Part shown: in pieces, positions 36,281 through 45,467 of the stretch | Layout: every line of letters starts with the position of its first letter | Numbering within the stretch: position 1 is the stretch's first letter | Origin: Sediminitomix flava | GTDB taxonomy: Bacteria; Bacteroidota; Bacteroidia; Cytophagales; Flammeovirgaceae | Assembly (NCBI RefSeq): GCF_003149185.1 | Contig: NZ_QGDO01000002.1 | Span: 434,001-498,000 of the forward strand | Length of the DNA: 64,000 bases | Direction of reading: 5' to 3' | Program-made: the position numbers and the translations under genes | Notes under the pieces: model-generated | The model's database searches: none | What the model saw: the letters and a program-made list of their open reading frames with translations, nothing else | What the model was told of the DNA's origin: nothing

Positions 36281-36427
36281 ATGAATTTAAAGAGAATAAA
36301 TTATAAAAGATTTCTTCTACTTATTGGAAGTTTATTGTTAATAACTGCTTGTGCTTCAAACCCACAAAAGAAAAGAGCCAAGTGGAAACCAGGCGATGCA
36401 CTTCCTTGTCCTAAGATTGACTGCTAG
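36281..36427 (+). CDS. 48-residue lipoprotein
   Basis: ATG at 36281, TAG at 36425-36427. A short basic N-terminus and hydrophobic core (KRFLLLIGSLLL) end in the lipobox LITAC (Cys24); the mature peptide is only 25 residues, rich in Lys, with the conserved-looking end WKPGDALPCPKIDC containing two more Cys. Divergent from ade and followed at once by a 16-base-pair terminator, so it is a complete transcription unit. It resembles small Bacteroidota lipoproteins with a KWKPG-x-x-x-PCP end that I recall only vaguely. Function unknown. Confidence 0.75.
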   Translation: MNLKRINYKRFLLLIGSLLLITACASNPQKKRAKWKPGDALPCPKIDC

Positions 36428-36433
36428 CCTTTA

Positions 36434-36476
36434 TTAAGTCCCTAAAAGTGAACTACTTTTAGGGACTTAATTTTTT
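36434..36476 (+). terminator. Strong terminator after the 48-residue lipoprotein gene
   Basis: Exact 16-base stem TTAAGTCCCTAAAAGT with its complement, 5-base loop, then TTTTTT. Confidence 0.93.
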
Positions 36477-36621
36477 ACTAGGATAAAAAGCAGATCAAGT
36501 GGGAATTAGTAGAATTGTATTTTCTTTTTATCAAATAAGCTTACATTGAAGTGTCATTTTATCCCTTTTAAGATGAAATGGATTTTGTGTAATTGTAAAT
36601 TACTCTTAAATTCGCAGTTGG

Positions 36622-36993
36622 ATGCAAAAAGGGATAAACCATATCACGATATCTTCAAAAGCCATAGTGCTATTTTTTCTAATGCTGAGTTCTGTCGGCA
36701 TTGGGGTGACTTGTATTTATCAAAGTTCACCTACTCAAATCGTGCTTTCCCAAGAAGATGAAAAAGATGAAGAGTTTCCAGAACTTCAAAGTTATGTGGA
36801 TGCTTACACTTATACGTCTTCATCACTCCAAATCATGTGGGAAACAAGTTTTGATGAAGCCTTACTTCAATTCAACACAGATTTCATTATTGACCTTGTA
36901 GTCAATCCTACAATAAACTTTTTGGTACATCCAGCTACATTGGATTACTACCAGCGTTTGTTCGAATACTTTATCGTAACCAACGCCCCATAA
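36622..36993 (+). CDS. Small exported or membrane-anchored protein of unknown function
   Basis: 123 residues. ATG start; residues about 13-32 are hydrophobic (AIVLFFLMLSSVGIGVTCIY), a signal anchor or signal peptide. The rest is acidic and helical (QEDEKDEEFPELQSYVDAYT, then WETSFDEALLQFNTDF). An overlapping frame at 36546-36761 is a shadow. It precedes secDF by 150 bases; a link is not shown. I do not recognise the family. Confidence 0.5.
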   Translation: MQKGINHITISSKAIVLFFLMLSSVGIGVTCIYQSSPTQIVLSQEDEKDEEFPELQSYVDAYTYTSSSLQIMWETSFDEALLQFNTDFIIDLVVNPTINFLVHPATLDYYQRLFEYFIVTNAP

Positions 36994-37144
36994 TTTTTAA
37001 GCTTACTCACTTATCTTTTGCCATTCATCTCTGAAAAGGCAAATCTCTACACATTTCATTTATTGGAATACATCTTATGCTCAAGCTGAGTATAAGTCAT
37101 TCATATATATCGAAAACATCCGTTTTAATTAATATTATTTTATC

Positions 37145-40135
37145 ATGCGTAATAAAGGTGGAATTAACTTTATCGCAATAGTACTTGCTGTACTATGTGC
37201 TTTCTATCTATCGTTTACGTACGTCTCTAACAGTATTGAATCAGAGGCTGACGAATTCGCTAGAAACGAAAAAGGACAAGTAGACTACCAAAAAAAACAG
37301 TTCTACTTAGACTCAATCTCAAATGAGCCAAGATTATTTGGATATACAAATGGCGAAGTGCAAGAAATGAAAATTGCTCTTGGTCTTGACCTTCAAGGTG
37401 GTATGCACGTGACACTTCAAGTGAATCCTGCAGAAATGTTGAAAGCTTATGCTGGTCCTAATGCTTCTGATCCTCGTTTTGGTAAAGCATTGGTTGCTGC
37501 TCAAGCTGGTCTTGCGAATAGCCAAGCAACTTTCACTGATTTGTTCTTTGACGCTTTAGAAGAAGAAGCAAACGGAGAGCCTTTTGCAAACTTCTTTGCA
37601 AACGCTACTAACCGTGACAGAATCAACTTCAACTCTAGTAACCAAGAGGTAAAAGACGTTGTTCGTGGTGAAGTAGATGGTGCTGTAGGCCGTGCGGAAG
37701 AAGTAATCCGTAATCGTATTGACCGTTTCGGTGTTGTTTCACCAAACATTCAAAGAGTTCAAGGTACTGACCGTATCCAATTGGAATTACCAGGTGTTTC
37801 TAACCCTGAGCGTGTTCGTAAGCTTCTTTCTGGTGTAGCTAAATTGGAGTTCTTGGAAGTATATAACGCACAAGAAGTTTCTCCAATGCTTGCAAAAGCT
37901 AACGAATACTGGATGGCTAACATGGCTCCAAAATCAGACGATGCTGCTGAGCCAGAAGCTAAAGAAGAAAAAGCTGAAGATTCAAGTCTATTTGAAGGTG
38001 CTGAAGGTGACTCTGCAACTGCAGAAGCTGACACTGCTGCTGTAGCTCCAGAGCAACAATTGTCTCCTATCTTCGCTAAGATGCTACCTACTCCATACGG
38101 TGCTATGTTATTTGCTACTGCAGATACTGCTGAAGTAAATGCATTCTTAGTTGACAAGCAAATTGCTTCTCTTCTTCCAAGAGACATGAAATTCTTGTGG
38201 AGTAACAAGCCAAACATGTCACAAGGTGGAAAAGACTTCTTCGAGCTTGTTCCTGTGAAAAAAGGAATGAAAGGTGCTCCTCTTACTGGAGAATATGTTG
38301 CTGATGCTTTTGCTTCAAGAGACCAAATGGGACGTCCTGCAGTTTCTATGTCTATGAACCCAGAAGGTGGACGTATCTGGAAGAAATTGACAGGTGCTAA
38401 CTTGGGTAGAAGAGTTGCTATCGTTCTTGATAACCTTGTATATACTGCTCCAACTGTACAATCAGAAATCGGAGAAGGAAGATCAGAAATCACTGGTAAC
38501 TTCACTTTAGAAGAAACTAATGACCTTGCAAACGTATTGAAAGCGGGTAAACTTCCTGCTCCAACTCAAATTGTTGAAGAAGTTGTTGTAGGTCCTACAC
38601 TAGGTAAAGAAGCACAAGCACAAGGTCTAATCTCTATTTTGGTAGGTTTGGCTGCAGTAATCGTGTTTATGTTGATCTACTACGCTAACGCTGGTTTGAT
38701 CGCTAACGCAGCATTGTTATTGAACGTATTCTTCATCTTCGGAGTACTTGCATCTATGGGTGCAGCTCTTACGCTTCCTGGTATTGCAGGTATCGTATTG
38801 ACATTCGGTATGTCTGTCGATGCTAACGTACTTATCTTCGAAAGAATTAGAGAAGAAAAAGCAAAAGGTGCTGGCTTGTTGAAAGCTATCGAATTGGGTT
38901 ACGGAAAAGCATTCTGGTCAATCTTTGATGCCAACATTACTACTTTGCTTACTGCAATCTTCTTGGTAATCTTCGGTTCTGGACCAATCAAAGGTTTCGC
39001 TACTACATTGATCATCGGTATTCTTTGTTCATTCTTCACTGCCGTATTCGTATCTAGAGTATTGGTGCACATGTGGACTAAGAAAAATGGCGATGCTTCT
39101 AACTTCAAGATTTCTATCGTTAAAGAAATCAAGAAATACGACATCGACTTCATCGGAAAACGTAAGATTGCTTATGTTGGCTCATTGATCTTGATCGTAG
39201 TTGGTATGGGCTTGACATTCATGAATGGCTTGAACCTAGGTGTAGACTTCCAAGGAGGTCGTTCTTACATTGTTGCATTTGAGGAAGGAAACAATGTTGT
39301 TGCTTCTGATTACAAAGTAGCTGTATCTAAAGAGTTGAGTCAAGGTGCTGAAGATGCTGTTTCTGTTGACGCTAAGACTTACGGTAACAACCATACATTG
39401 AAAATCACTACCAACTACTTGGTAGATGAAACTTCTGAAGATGCTGATACTAAATCATTAAATGCAATTGCTACTGCAATTGAGAAGATTTCAGGTAAGA
39501 AATACGAAAAAGGTGATCAAATTATTGAAGGTACTTTCGTTATTCCTTCTACATCTAAAGTAGGTGCTGTTATTGCAGACGACATGAAAGCTTCAGCTAT
39601 TGAGGCTACATTGTTTGCCTTGGCTGCTATCTTCCTATACATCACTCTTCGTTTCGGACAATGGAGATTCGGTATGGGTGCATGGGCTGCATTGGTTCAT
39701 GACGTATTGGTAGTATTCTCTATCTTCGCTATTGCAGATGTATTAGGTTTCGCTTTCGAAATTGACCAAGTATTTGTAGCGGCATTGCTTACAGTAGTAG
39801 GTTACTCTATCAACGATACAGTGGTTGTATTCGACCGTATTCGTGAAGAGTTCTCATTAGATACTACATCTCCTGTATCAAAAGTAATGAACGCTGCTTT
39901 GAACAGTACGCTTAACCGTACGTTGGTAACGTCATTCACTACTTTACTAGTAGTTCTTATCTTGTTCTTCTTTGGTGGTGAAGTATTGAGAGGATTCTCA
40001 TTCGCATTGATCGTTGGTATCATTGCAGGTACTTACTCATCATTGTTCATCGCTTCTCCAATCGTTTACTCAACTACTGACCACGATAAGTTGAGAGAGG
40101 AAGAGCAAACTGATGACGCTGAAGTACAAGCTTAA
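37145..40135 (+). CDS. secDF: Fused protein translocase subunit SecDF
   Basis: 996 residues, single chain SecD plus SecF as usual in Bacteroidota; inner-membrane, proton-driven pulling of preproteins after SecYEG. SecD part: ALGLDLQGGMHVTLQV (about 79-94), RAEEVIRNRIDRFGVV, the LPGV segment, VLDNLVYTAPTVQSEIGEG, and the TM region with FGMSVDANVLIFERIREE. SecF part begins about residue 665 with LNLGVDFQGGRSYIVAF and has YSINDTVVVFDRIREE. Twelve TM segments are expected. An acidic Ala/Glu/Asp-rich insertion lies at about residues 262-305, in the periplasmic loop. Codons are richer in C-ending forms than in neighbouring genes. Confidence 0.96.
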   Translation: MRNKGGINFIAIVLAVLCAFYLSFTYVSNSIESEADEFARNEKGQVDYQKKQFYLDSISNEPRLFGYTNGEVQEMKIALGLDLQGGMHVTLQVNPAEMLKAYAGPNASDPRFGKALVAAQAGLANSQATFTDLFFDALEEEANGEPFANFFANATNRDRINFNSSNQEVKDVVRGEVDGAVGRAEEVIRNRIDRFGVVSPNIQRVQGTDRIQLELPGVSNPERVRKLLSGVAKLEFLEVYNAQEVSPMLAKANEYWMANMAPKSDDAAEPEAKEEKAEDSSLFEGAEGDSATAEADTAAVAPEQQLSPIFAKMLPTPYGAMLFATADTAEVNAFLVDKQIASLLPRDMKFLWSNKPNMSQGGKDFFELVPVKKGMKGAPLTGEYVADAFASRDQMGRPAVSMSMNPEGGRIWKKLTGANLGRRVAIVLDNLVYTAPTVQSEIGEGRSEITGNFTLEETNDLANVLKAGKLPAPTQIVEEVVVGPTLGKEAQAQGLISILVGLAAVIVFMLIYYANAGLIANAALLLNVFFIFGVLASMGAALTLPGIAGIVLTFGMSVDANVLIFERIREEKAKGAGLLKAIELGYGKAFWSIFDANITTLLTAIFLVIFGSGPIKGFATTLIIGILCSFFTAVFVSRVLVHMWTKKNGDASNFKISIVKEIKKYDIDFIGKRKIAYVGSLILIVVGMGLTFMNGLNLGVDFQGGRSYIVAFEEGNNVVASDYKVAVSKELSQGAEDAVSVDAKTYGNNHTLKITTNYLVDETSEDADTKSLNAIATAIEKISGKKYEKGDQIIEGTFVIPSTSKVGAVIADDMKASAIEATLFALAAIFLYITLRFGQWRFGMGAWAALVHDVLVVFSIFAIADVLGFAFEIDQVFVAALLTVVGYSINDTVVVFDRIREEFSLDTTSPVSKVMNAALNSTLNRTLVTSFTTLLVVLILFFFGGEVLRGFSFALIVGIIAGTYSSLFIASPIVYSTTDHDKLREEEQTDDAEVQA

Positions 40136-40167
40136 TTTGACTTCTTGATCATTTGATCTAAAAATAT

Positions 40168-40206
40168 AAAACGTCCAAGCTGAGAAATCGGCTTGGACGT
40201 TTTTTT
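40168..40206 (+). terminator. Terminator after secDF
   Basis: AAAACGTCCAAGC pairs with GCTTGGACGTTTT, 10-base loop, followed by a T run. Confidence 0.92.
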
Positions 40207-40212
40207 ATATAT

Positions 40213-40239
40213 TATGTCTCGTCCTAAAAAAAAGACATA
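40213..40239. repeat. Short inverted repeat left of the IS630 remnant
   Basis: TATGTCT and AGACATA arms around 13 bases. It may be the left end of the insertion sequence, but no matching right end was found. Confidence 0.3.
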
Positions 40240-40373
40240 CCAAAATTTAGCTTTATGAAAAAGGGTAAAAATTATCCTCAATAAAATGGATAACTAAACT
40301 ACATTCTCTTTACACCTCTTTTATAGATGATCCAATTGTTGAATGAATCTGTTATCTCTGATAAAGAGATAAG

Positions 40374-41358
40374 ATGAAAGAATTAATATCATATCAATGG
40401 AAGACTGTATGTAGACTTTCAGATCAAGGCATGAGGCAATATCAAATAGCTAAAGTTCTAGAATTATCAGAAAGTAGAGTTAGTCAAATTCTTAAAAACT
40501 ATCATCTGAGTGGTGAAATTCCTGTTTATGACGGAGGAAATAGAGGTGCTACTCCCCGTTTAAGCAAAGAGAATAAATTAGACTTAGGTGAAAAATTGAA
40601 AAAAGGAGCAGAGTATTATGGCTTTAAAGGAGATATATGGACTCTAATTAGAGTTCAAGCAGTAATTGAGAAAGAGTTTGGTGTGAAATATGGAACAAGT
40701 CAAATATCGAATATTCTGAAAGAGATTGGCTGGTCTTGGCAAAAACCAAAAAAAAGACTACCGTCAGGATTCCGAAAAAGTAGAGAAGTAGCATAACGAT
40801 CTTTCAGAGCTTGTTGAAGGTCTTGATGATGATACGTTAGTATTTTTTGCAGATGAAGCATGTGCAAAGCTCCTACCTTCATTACAGAAAACCTACGCTC
40901 CAATAGCACAAACACCAATAATCAAAGATGGTCTAAGTTATGGTGGAGTAAAAATACAAGCAGGCATTAGCCATCAAGGTGATCTCTATTACCAGATACA
41001 GAAAGGCAGTAAGGCTGAAAGTACAATTACTTTTCTTGAGGGGTTATTAGAATTCACCAGTAAGAAGATCATCCTAATTTGGGATAATGCTAGATGTCAT
41101 ACAGCGAAAGTTGTCCAAGAATTTGTAGCCACTCATCCTAGGCTTGAATTACGCTTTCAACCACCTTATAGTCCAGAGGTTAATGCCAGTGAGCAAGTAT
41201 GGAATCGCCTCAAGAATGTAGAACTGAAAAATCAACTCTACAAAACCAAGGAAGCCTTAGAAGTAGCTGTAATTGAAGCTATGGATAGAATATCGATCAA
41301 GAAAAACTTAATTATAAGCTTCTTGAAACATAAAGATGTAAACTTCTTTAATGTTTAA
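40374..41358 (+). pseudogene. IS630-family transposase, broken by a frameshift and a stop codon
   Basis: The first part (40374-40796) encodes a helix-turn-helix domain (YQIAKVLELSESRVSQILKN) and the start of the transposase, reaching KPKKRLPS. The second part (40792-41358, frame +1) encodes the catalytic domain with the full DDE set: FFADEACAK (D), IILIWDNARCHTA (D), PEVNASEQVWNRLK (E). The break sits at a run of eight A (40748-40755): in the +1 frame the sequence continues as YRQDSEKVEK, then TAG where relatives have Trp (TGG to TAG), then HNDLSELVEGL. So two lesions separate the halves and the gene is dead unless both are bypassed. No clear terminal repeats or TA duplication seen. Confidence 0.85.
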
Positions 41359-42613
41359 TCGGATCGTCTATAAAACCCACCTCTAATTGTGCTAAAACTA
41401 ACATTAAGAAGAATGGCATAAACCCTATTTTATACCGACTCAAAGCCCCCAGATTTGGTACAGCTAGACTTAAAAACAATAGAAGTACAAAACTATAAAT
41501 CAAGACCAAGATCATTTCAAGCTTAGCGTCTGAGCTCAACATTTTGAAAGAACTATTAGCCTTAAAAGAATACAGACTTAAGGAAATCAGAAGTAAAATA
41601 AGGGTATTTTCAATTGAAATAACTAGAGAAGTAATATTATGTACTTCCCATAAATAAGGTCTAAAAAAGCCTTCCCAAATTGTTTTAGGTGTATACTTTA
41701 AGAAAGAAAATACATTTGCTTCTAAATTGGGCAAGAGTATATTATTATTCGGCTCATCATTATATCTGAGCATCATATGATTATTGTCCACAATCACGCT
41801 GAGTACTCTTTCAAATTTCAAGTTACTATTCGCTCTCGAAAGCAAAGTGAAACTACCAATCAGGATTATTCCACCTAATACAATCGCCACACGTTTATCC
41901 CATTTCTTGATAAAGCAATGATATAGAACAAATAATGCTAAAAGAGGGCTTAAGACAATACCATAGTAGTATTTAAGCTTAAAAATGAAGATTAAACCTC
42001 CTACAATTAAAACCCCATAAATTATTTTCTTAAAACTGCTTATATCCTTTTTATAAGCTAAAGCTAGAGTTACACAAAAAGTAATTGTAGCAATTAATAA
42101 GGATTCTTTAAGAATACCCGAACTCCAAAAAACAAAAGAAGGGAAATAAAGAAATGAAACTAAGGCTGCATTTTTAAGCCTTGGATAAATACTGACCAGT
42201 TGATTTACCAAAAGCCAACAACCTGAAAAACTTAGAAATGAAAATATTTGAGATGCAAACCAGTAATTCTTCCCAAAGAATAGAAGTGAAAGGCTCACTA
42301 TCTTTGACATCAAGATTGCCCTTTCATTATGATGTTTTAAAAATGGAAGAATTTCAGGAGAATTGAATTCCCCTCCATGCAACATAAAATCAATGTACAA
42401 GCTAAAATTTTGATCAGCTAAGGACAGTAAATACGAAGCATCATGAAAATACCCCCAAGTATCTCCATTTGGATAATAATACTTATAAACTAAACCTACA
42501 GCCATTCCAGCAAACATTTTACACAAGAGTGCAGGTATAAAATGTCTATGAATTTCAGTTTTTTTGACTTGGTAAAGAATCAGTATCCCAAAAAATAAAA
42601 TAAATGCCCCCAT
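41348..42613 (-). CDS. Polytopic inner-membrane protein (polymerase- or glycosyltransferase-like)
   Basis: 421 residues with about ten hydrophobic helices and a long extracytoplasmic loop at about 265-315. Motifs such as GDTWGYFHDA near the N-terminus, FPSFVFWSSGILKESLL in the middle and LGALSRYKIGFMPFF near the end recall O-antigen polymerase or membrane glycosyltransferase proteins, but I cannot place it in a family. Its last codons overlap the IS630 remnant by 11 bases, so the C-terminal end (DDPIKH) is probably supplied by the inserted element. It is 45 bases downstream of porD, same strand. Confidence 0.65.
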   Translation of the reverse strand: MGAFILFFGILILYQVKKTEIHRHFIPALLCKMFAGMAVGLVYKYYYPNGDTWGYFHDASYLLSLADQNFSLYIDFMLHGGEFNSPEILPFLKHHNERAILMSKIVSLSLLFFGKNYWFASQIFSFLSFSGCWLLVNQLVSIYPRLKNAALVSFLYFPSFVFWSSGILKESLLIATITFCVTLALAYKKDISSFKKIIYGVLIVGGLIFIFKLKYYYGIVLSPLLALFVLYHCFIKKWDKRVAIVLGGIILIGSFTLLSRANSNLKFERVLSVIVDNNHMMLRYNDEPNNNILLPNLEANVFSFLKYTPKTIWEGFFRPYLWEVHNITSLVISIENTLILLLISLSLYSFKANSSFKMLSSDAKLEMILVLIYSFVLLLFLSLAVPNLGALSRYKIGFMPFFLMLVLAQLEVGFIDDPIKH

Positions 42614-42658
42614 CCCATCAAGATATATCGACTTAATTCCACAACTTCAACACTCAAC

Positions 42659-43558
42659 TTAAAGTTGAATCAGTTTTCGATATTTGTTTGCATTGGCAGG
42701 ATTCAATTGCATTAATAACTCTGCTGCATCTTTAGCTATTTCAGGATCGCCTTGTGAAAAAATTTGAACTAGCTCATTTTGCTTTGCTTCAAAGAATAGG
42801 TCTATTAAGATCGAAATGGATTTATTTTTCTTGGCATTTTCAATCTTCTGTAAAGCACCAAGAATTTTAGCTCTTGCTTCTTTTGGGTCTTCACTAAATT
42901 TATCCATTCCCAATCGGTAATATTCATAGAGTGCAATTCTGAATGAAGAAAATTGAGGATCAAGAATATTCTCAACTAAGAAATAACGGTCTCTTTTATC
43001 TCCGAAAGCACTCCATCCAGCACCTCCACTATTCTGAGCTTGGTTCATGATTTTCTGTGCTTGAAGATAATAATCTGTTCCCCCATTCCTTTTGAAAGTA
43101 TCATAATCCATTCCTAAAGCCATATAGACATAGTAACTGATCAAACCGACTAATTCGCTTTGATAGATATTTGCATTATAGATCAAACGATCAGATTCGT
43201 TATAGCTAAAATTCCACTTGCTGTCTAGAAATGCTAATACTACAGATTCGTAGTCTGAGCCAAAAATTGGGCGAGAAGACTGTACTTGAACATCGGCTGC
43301 GAAGTAATTTGACTGAGGGTTTGTTTCTGCCTTCAACGTCAATTGTATATTGAGTTTTATACGCTCAACCTCCTTAAAACTATCTTTTGTCCATTTCTGC
43401 TGATTAATAAACTTCTCAATGTTTTTTTGAAGATCATCAAGAACCTGTGTTTCCTGAGTTTGAACACGGTCTTTATTCAACATTACAGTACTATTTATTT
43501 CTTGTGCAAAAGAGATAAATGGGAAAATGAAAAAAATGATTGGGAGAAGAATTCGCAT
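42659..43558 (-). CDS. porD: DUF4835 / PorD-like protein
   Basis: 299 residues; signal peptide ending FISFAQ (about 19). Pattern of the DUF4835 family: EINSTVMLNKDRVQTQETQV at the mature N-terminus, FINQQKWT, DVQVQSSRPIFGSDYES, YNANIYQSELVGLISYYVYM and a C-terminal LLMQLNPANANKYRKLIQL. The family includes PorD, required in some Bacteroidota for type IX secretion, although its exact role is unclear. It lies in the conserved stretch bamD-rpoZ-coaBC-porD, and a T9SS substrate is encoded elsewhere in this window (10711-17883). Confidence 0.85.
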   Translation of the reverse strand: MRILLPIIFFIFPFISFAQEINSTVMLNKDRVQTQETQVLDDLQKNIEKFINQQKWTKDSFKEVERIKLNIQLTLKAETNPQSNYFAADVQVQSSRPIFGSDYESVVLAFLDSKWNFSYNESDRLIYNANIYQSELVGLISYYVYMALGMDYDTFKRNGGTDYYLQAQKIMNQAQNSGGAGWSAFGDKRDRYFLVENILDPQFSSFRIALYEYYRLGMDKFSEDPKEARAKILGALQKIENAKKNKSISILIDLFFEAKQNELVQIFSQGDPEIAKDAAELLMQLNPANANKYRKLIQL

Positions 43559-43641
43559 AACTTAGATTTATTGTTACAGTCTATTCCCAAAATTGTCAAA
43601 TTTTATAGTGATTCAAAAACTTTAGTTGTTTAAGAATCAAA

Positions 43642-44358
43642 TTAGAGGGTCAGATACATCGAAAGTCGGAAAATATTGGTTGCTTCTCCGAGTTCAATAA
43701 TATTCTCACCAAAAGATTGCTCCCAAATATAACTTCCCTCAAGTGCTGTGGTAGAGGTTAACTGATATTTCAGTGCTACACCTAATCTATTATTATTTAT
43801 AAAAGAGGATTCTTTTTTACTCTCAAAATTACTGAATATCTCATCAAAGACTTTTAAATCAAAGTAGTTATAACTGATAACAGGGATTCGGATAGGAAAC
43901 TGAAATTGAGAATTAATTCTCCAACGGTACGAGGATTTAGTGTCTTCACCAAAGAAAGTATCAGAGAAAAATCGCTCTTCAAACCTCAATCTCGCGATGT
44001 AGATATACTTTATTTTACCAATATGACGATGCTTATACCTAAAATCCTGATGAAATCGATATTCATTTGACCTCACGATTTCTTTCTCAGAACCTAGAGT
44101 TTTAAAATATCCCGCCCCTGCGGTCATATCAAAGTTCTGCAGTATATTTTTTCGGAGACCAGCTCTCAAGTGTGTTTGTTGTAAACTAGAATTTATTCCT
44201 TGTCTAAAACGAACATCCGAAACAACTTGCGTATTTTCATTCAAATAATGATTAGCATTAAGGTCTAACCACAGAATAGATTTATTGTCTTGAGCATTCC
44301 CTTTTGAAGCCAAAAAAAACAGGCCTAAAATCAGAAATACTCTAATTTTTTGGTGCAT
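43642..44358 (-). CDS. DUF2490 family protein, putative outer-membrane barrel
   Basis: 238 residues from the ATG at 44358, which gives a short signal peptide (IRVFLILGLFFLASKGNAQ); ATG at 44376 and GTG at 44397 are also in frame. Typical DUF2490 features: NKSILWLDLNANHYLNE at the start, repeated strands with Arg and Tyr, RFHQDFRYKH and RLRFEERFF. Predicted outer-membrane barrel, function unknown. It sits between porD and the coaBC group on the same strand, about 85 bases upstream of porD. Confidence 0.8.
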   Translation of the reverse strand: MHQKIRVFLILGLFFLASKGNAQDNKSILWLDLNANHYLNENTQVVSDVRFRQGINSSLQQTHLRAGLRKNILQNFDMTAGAGYFKTLGSEKEIVRSNEYRFHQDFRYKHRHIGKIKYIYIARLRFEERFFSDTFFGEDTKSSYRWRINSQFQFPIRIPVISYNYFDLKVFDEIFSNFESKKESSFINNNRLGVALKYQLTSTTALEGSYIWEQSFGENIIELGEATNIFRLSMYLTL

Positions 44359-44397
44359 GAGCGAAAATCTTGACATATGAGAAAATAGCGTACTCAC

Positions 44398-44769
44398 AAC
44401 GTTATTTATTGTTTGTTTGAAGTATGAACTATTGGGCTAAGTGAAAATTAATTGGCATAAAATCACTTCTATTTCACTTACAAATGAGTAAAAAAATGAA
44501 GCATTTTTTTATCCTAAAAATTTAAATAAATAGCCCTAAAAATTATTTTAAATCGACTTTTTCAAATATATGCAAACAATAAAACTCCGAATGTATCAAG
44601 AGTTGCAAAATATTATACTTACTAATATTAGCCCCCTATTTATACAGATTACTCCCTTACTGTTTATAATCCTCTAAAAAATTTCAAGTATTCAATAAAA
44701 TCGCTGTAGCTGATAATTTTAAGCTAAATTCTACTGTTCTAGACATTGAACCCAAACTATTTACTTAAC
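44398..44769. other. Intergenic region between the DUF2490 gene and sodC
   Basis: About 370 bases, very AT-rich, between divergent genes. I see no open frame, RNA or strong hairpin; it must hold both promoters but none could be located with confidence. Confidence 0.6.
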
Positions 44770-45348
44770 ATGAAAATTAGAATATTTACCCCACTCCTTA
44801 TATCACTTCCTTTTTTCCTCTTCGTCTCTTGTCAAACAGAAACAAAAAAATCAGAAACTACAGAGGAAGTAGAAGTTGAAGAAGTTACGACAGAGAAAGT
44901 TGCGGTAGCTGTTTTGAGTGCTAAAAACAATAGCGGTCTTTCTGGAGAAGTTACTTTTATTGAAAAAGATGGAAAAGTAAGAATGCAAGCTTTAGTTGAA
45001 AATGTATCAGAAGGAGAACATGCAATCCATATCCACGCTGTTGGAGATTGTAGCGCAGACGATGGAACTTCAGCAGGAGGTCACTGGAACCCTACTGAAC
45101 ATGATCATGGGAAGTGGGAAGAAGAGCATTTTCATAAAGGTGATATTGGAAACCTAATAGTAGGCAGTTCAGGAAAAGGACAAATCGAATTGGAAACAGA
45201 ACTCTGGTGTATTGACTGTGACGATCAGACTAAAAACATTGTAGGGAAATCCATTATTGTTCATGCAAAAGCCGATGACTTCAAATCTCAACCTTCTGGA
45301 GCTGCAGGCGCTCGAATTGGCTGTGGTGTTATTGAGGTAAAAAAATAA
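44770..45348 (+). CDS. sodC: Copper/zinc superoxide dismutase family lipoprotein
   Basis: 192 residues from the ATG at 44770; a TTG eight codons upstream is also open. Lipoprotein signal with LFVSC (Cys about 21) and an acidic linker of about 25 residues. The dismutase domain has the copper histidines in HAIHIHAVGDCS, the metal loop GGHWNPTEHDHGKW with HFHKGDIGNL, SIIVHAKADDF, and the end GAAGARIGCGVIE with the disulfide Cys and active-site Arg. Removes superoxide outside the cytoplasm. Located on the opposite strand inside the bamD-rpoZ-coaBC-porD cluster. Confidence 0.92.
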   Translation: MKIRIFTPLLISLPFFLFVSCQTETKKSETTEEVEVEEVTTEKVAVAVLSAKNNSGLSGEVTFIEKDGKVRMQALVENVSEGEHAIHIHAVGDCSADDGTSAGGHWNPTEHDHGKWEEEHFHKGDIGNLIVGSSGKGQIELETELWCIDCDDQTKNIVGKSIIVHAKADDFKSQPSGAAGARIGCGVIEVKK

Positions 45349-45427
45349 GTTTTTAACTAAGAAAAGAGTTGTTTCTCTAATCTTGTGTAAAAACGATTGA
45401 TGAAATCTCTCATTTTAATTGAAACAA

Positions 45428-45462
45428 AAAACTCTTCCCAAGTTCAACTTGAGAAGAGTTTT
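45428..45462. terminator. Bidirectional terminator between sodC and coaBC
   Basis: AAAACTCTTC/GAAGAGTTTT with an inner CAAGTT/AACTTG pairing; T runs on both strands between converging genes. Confidence 0.88.
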
Positions 45463-45467
45463 ATCAT

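Noticed and set aside
36546-36761. 71-residue open frame overlapping the start of the gene at 36622
   Set aside because: Different frame from the better-formed protein at 36622-36993, no signal or domain, basic composition.
37759-38505. 248-residue open frame on the minus strand inside secDF
   Set aside because: Mirror image of a highly conserved coding region; composition (Ser/Arg/Pro-rich) is typical of an antisense shadow.
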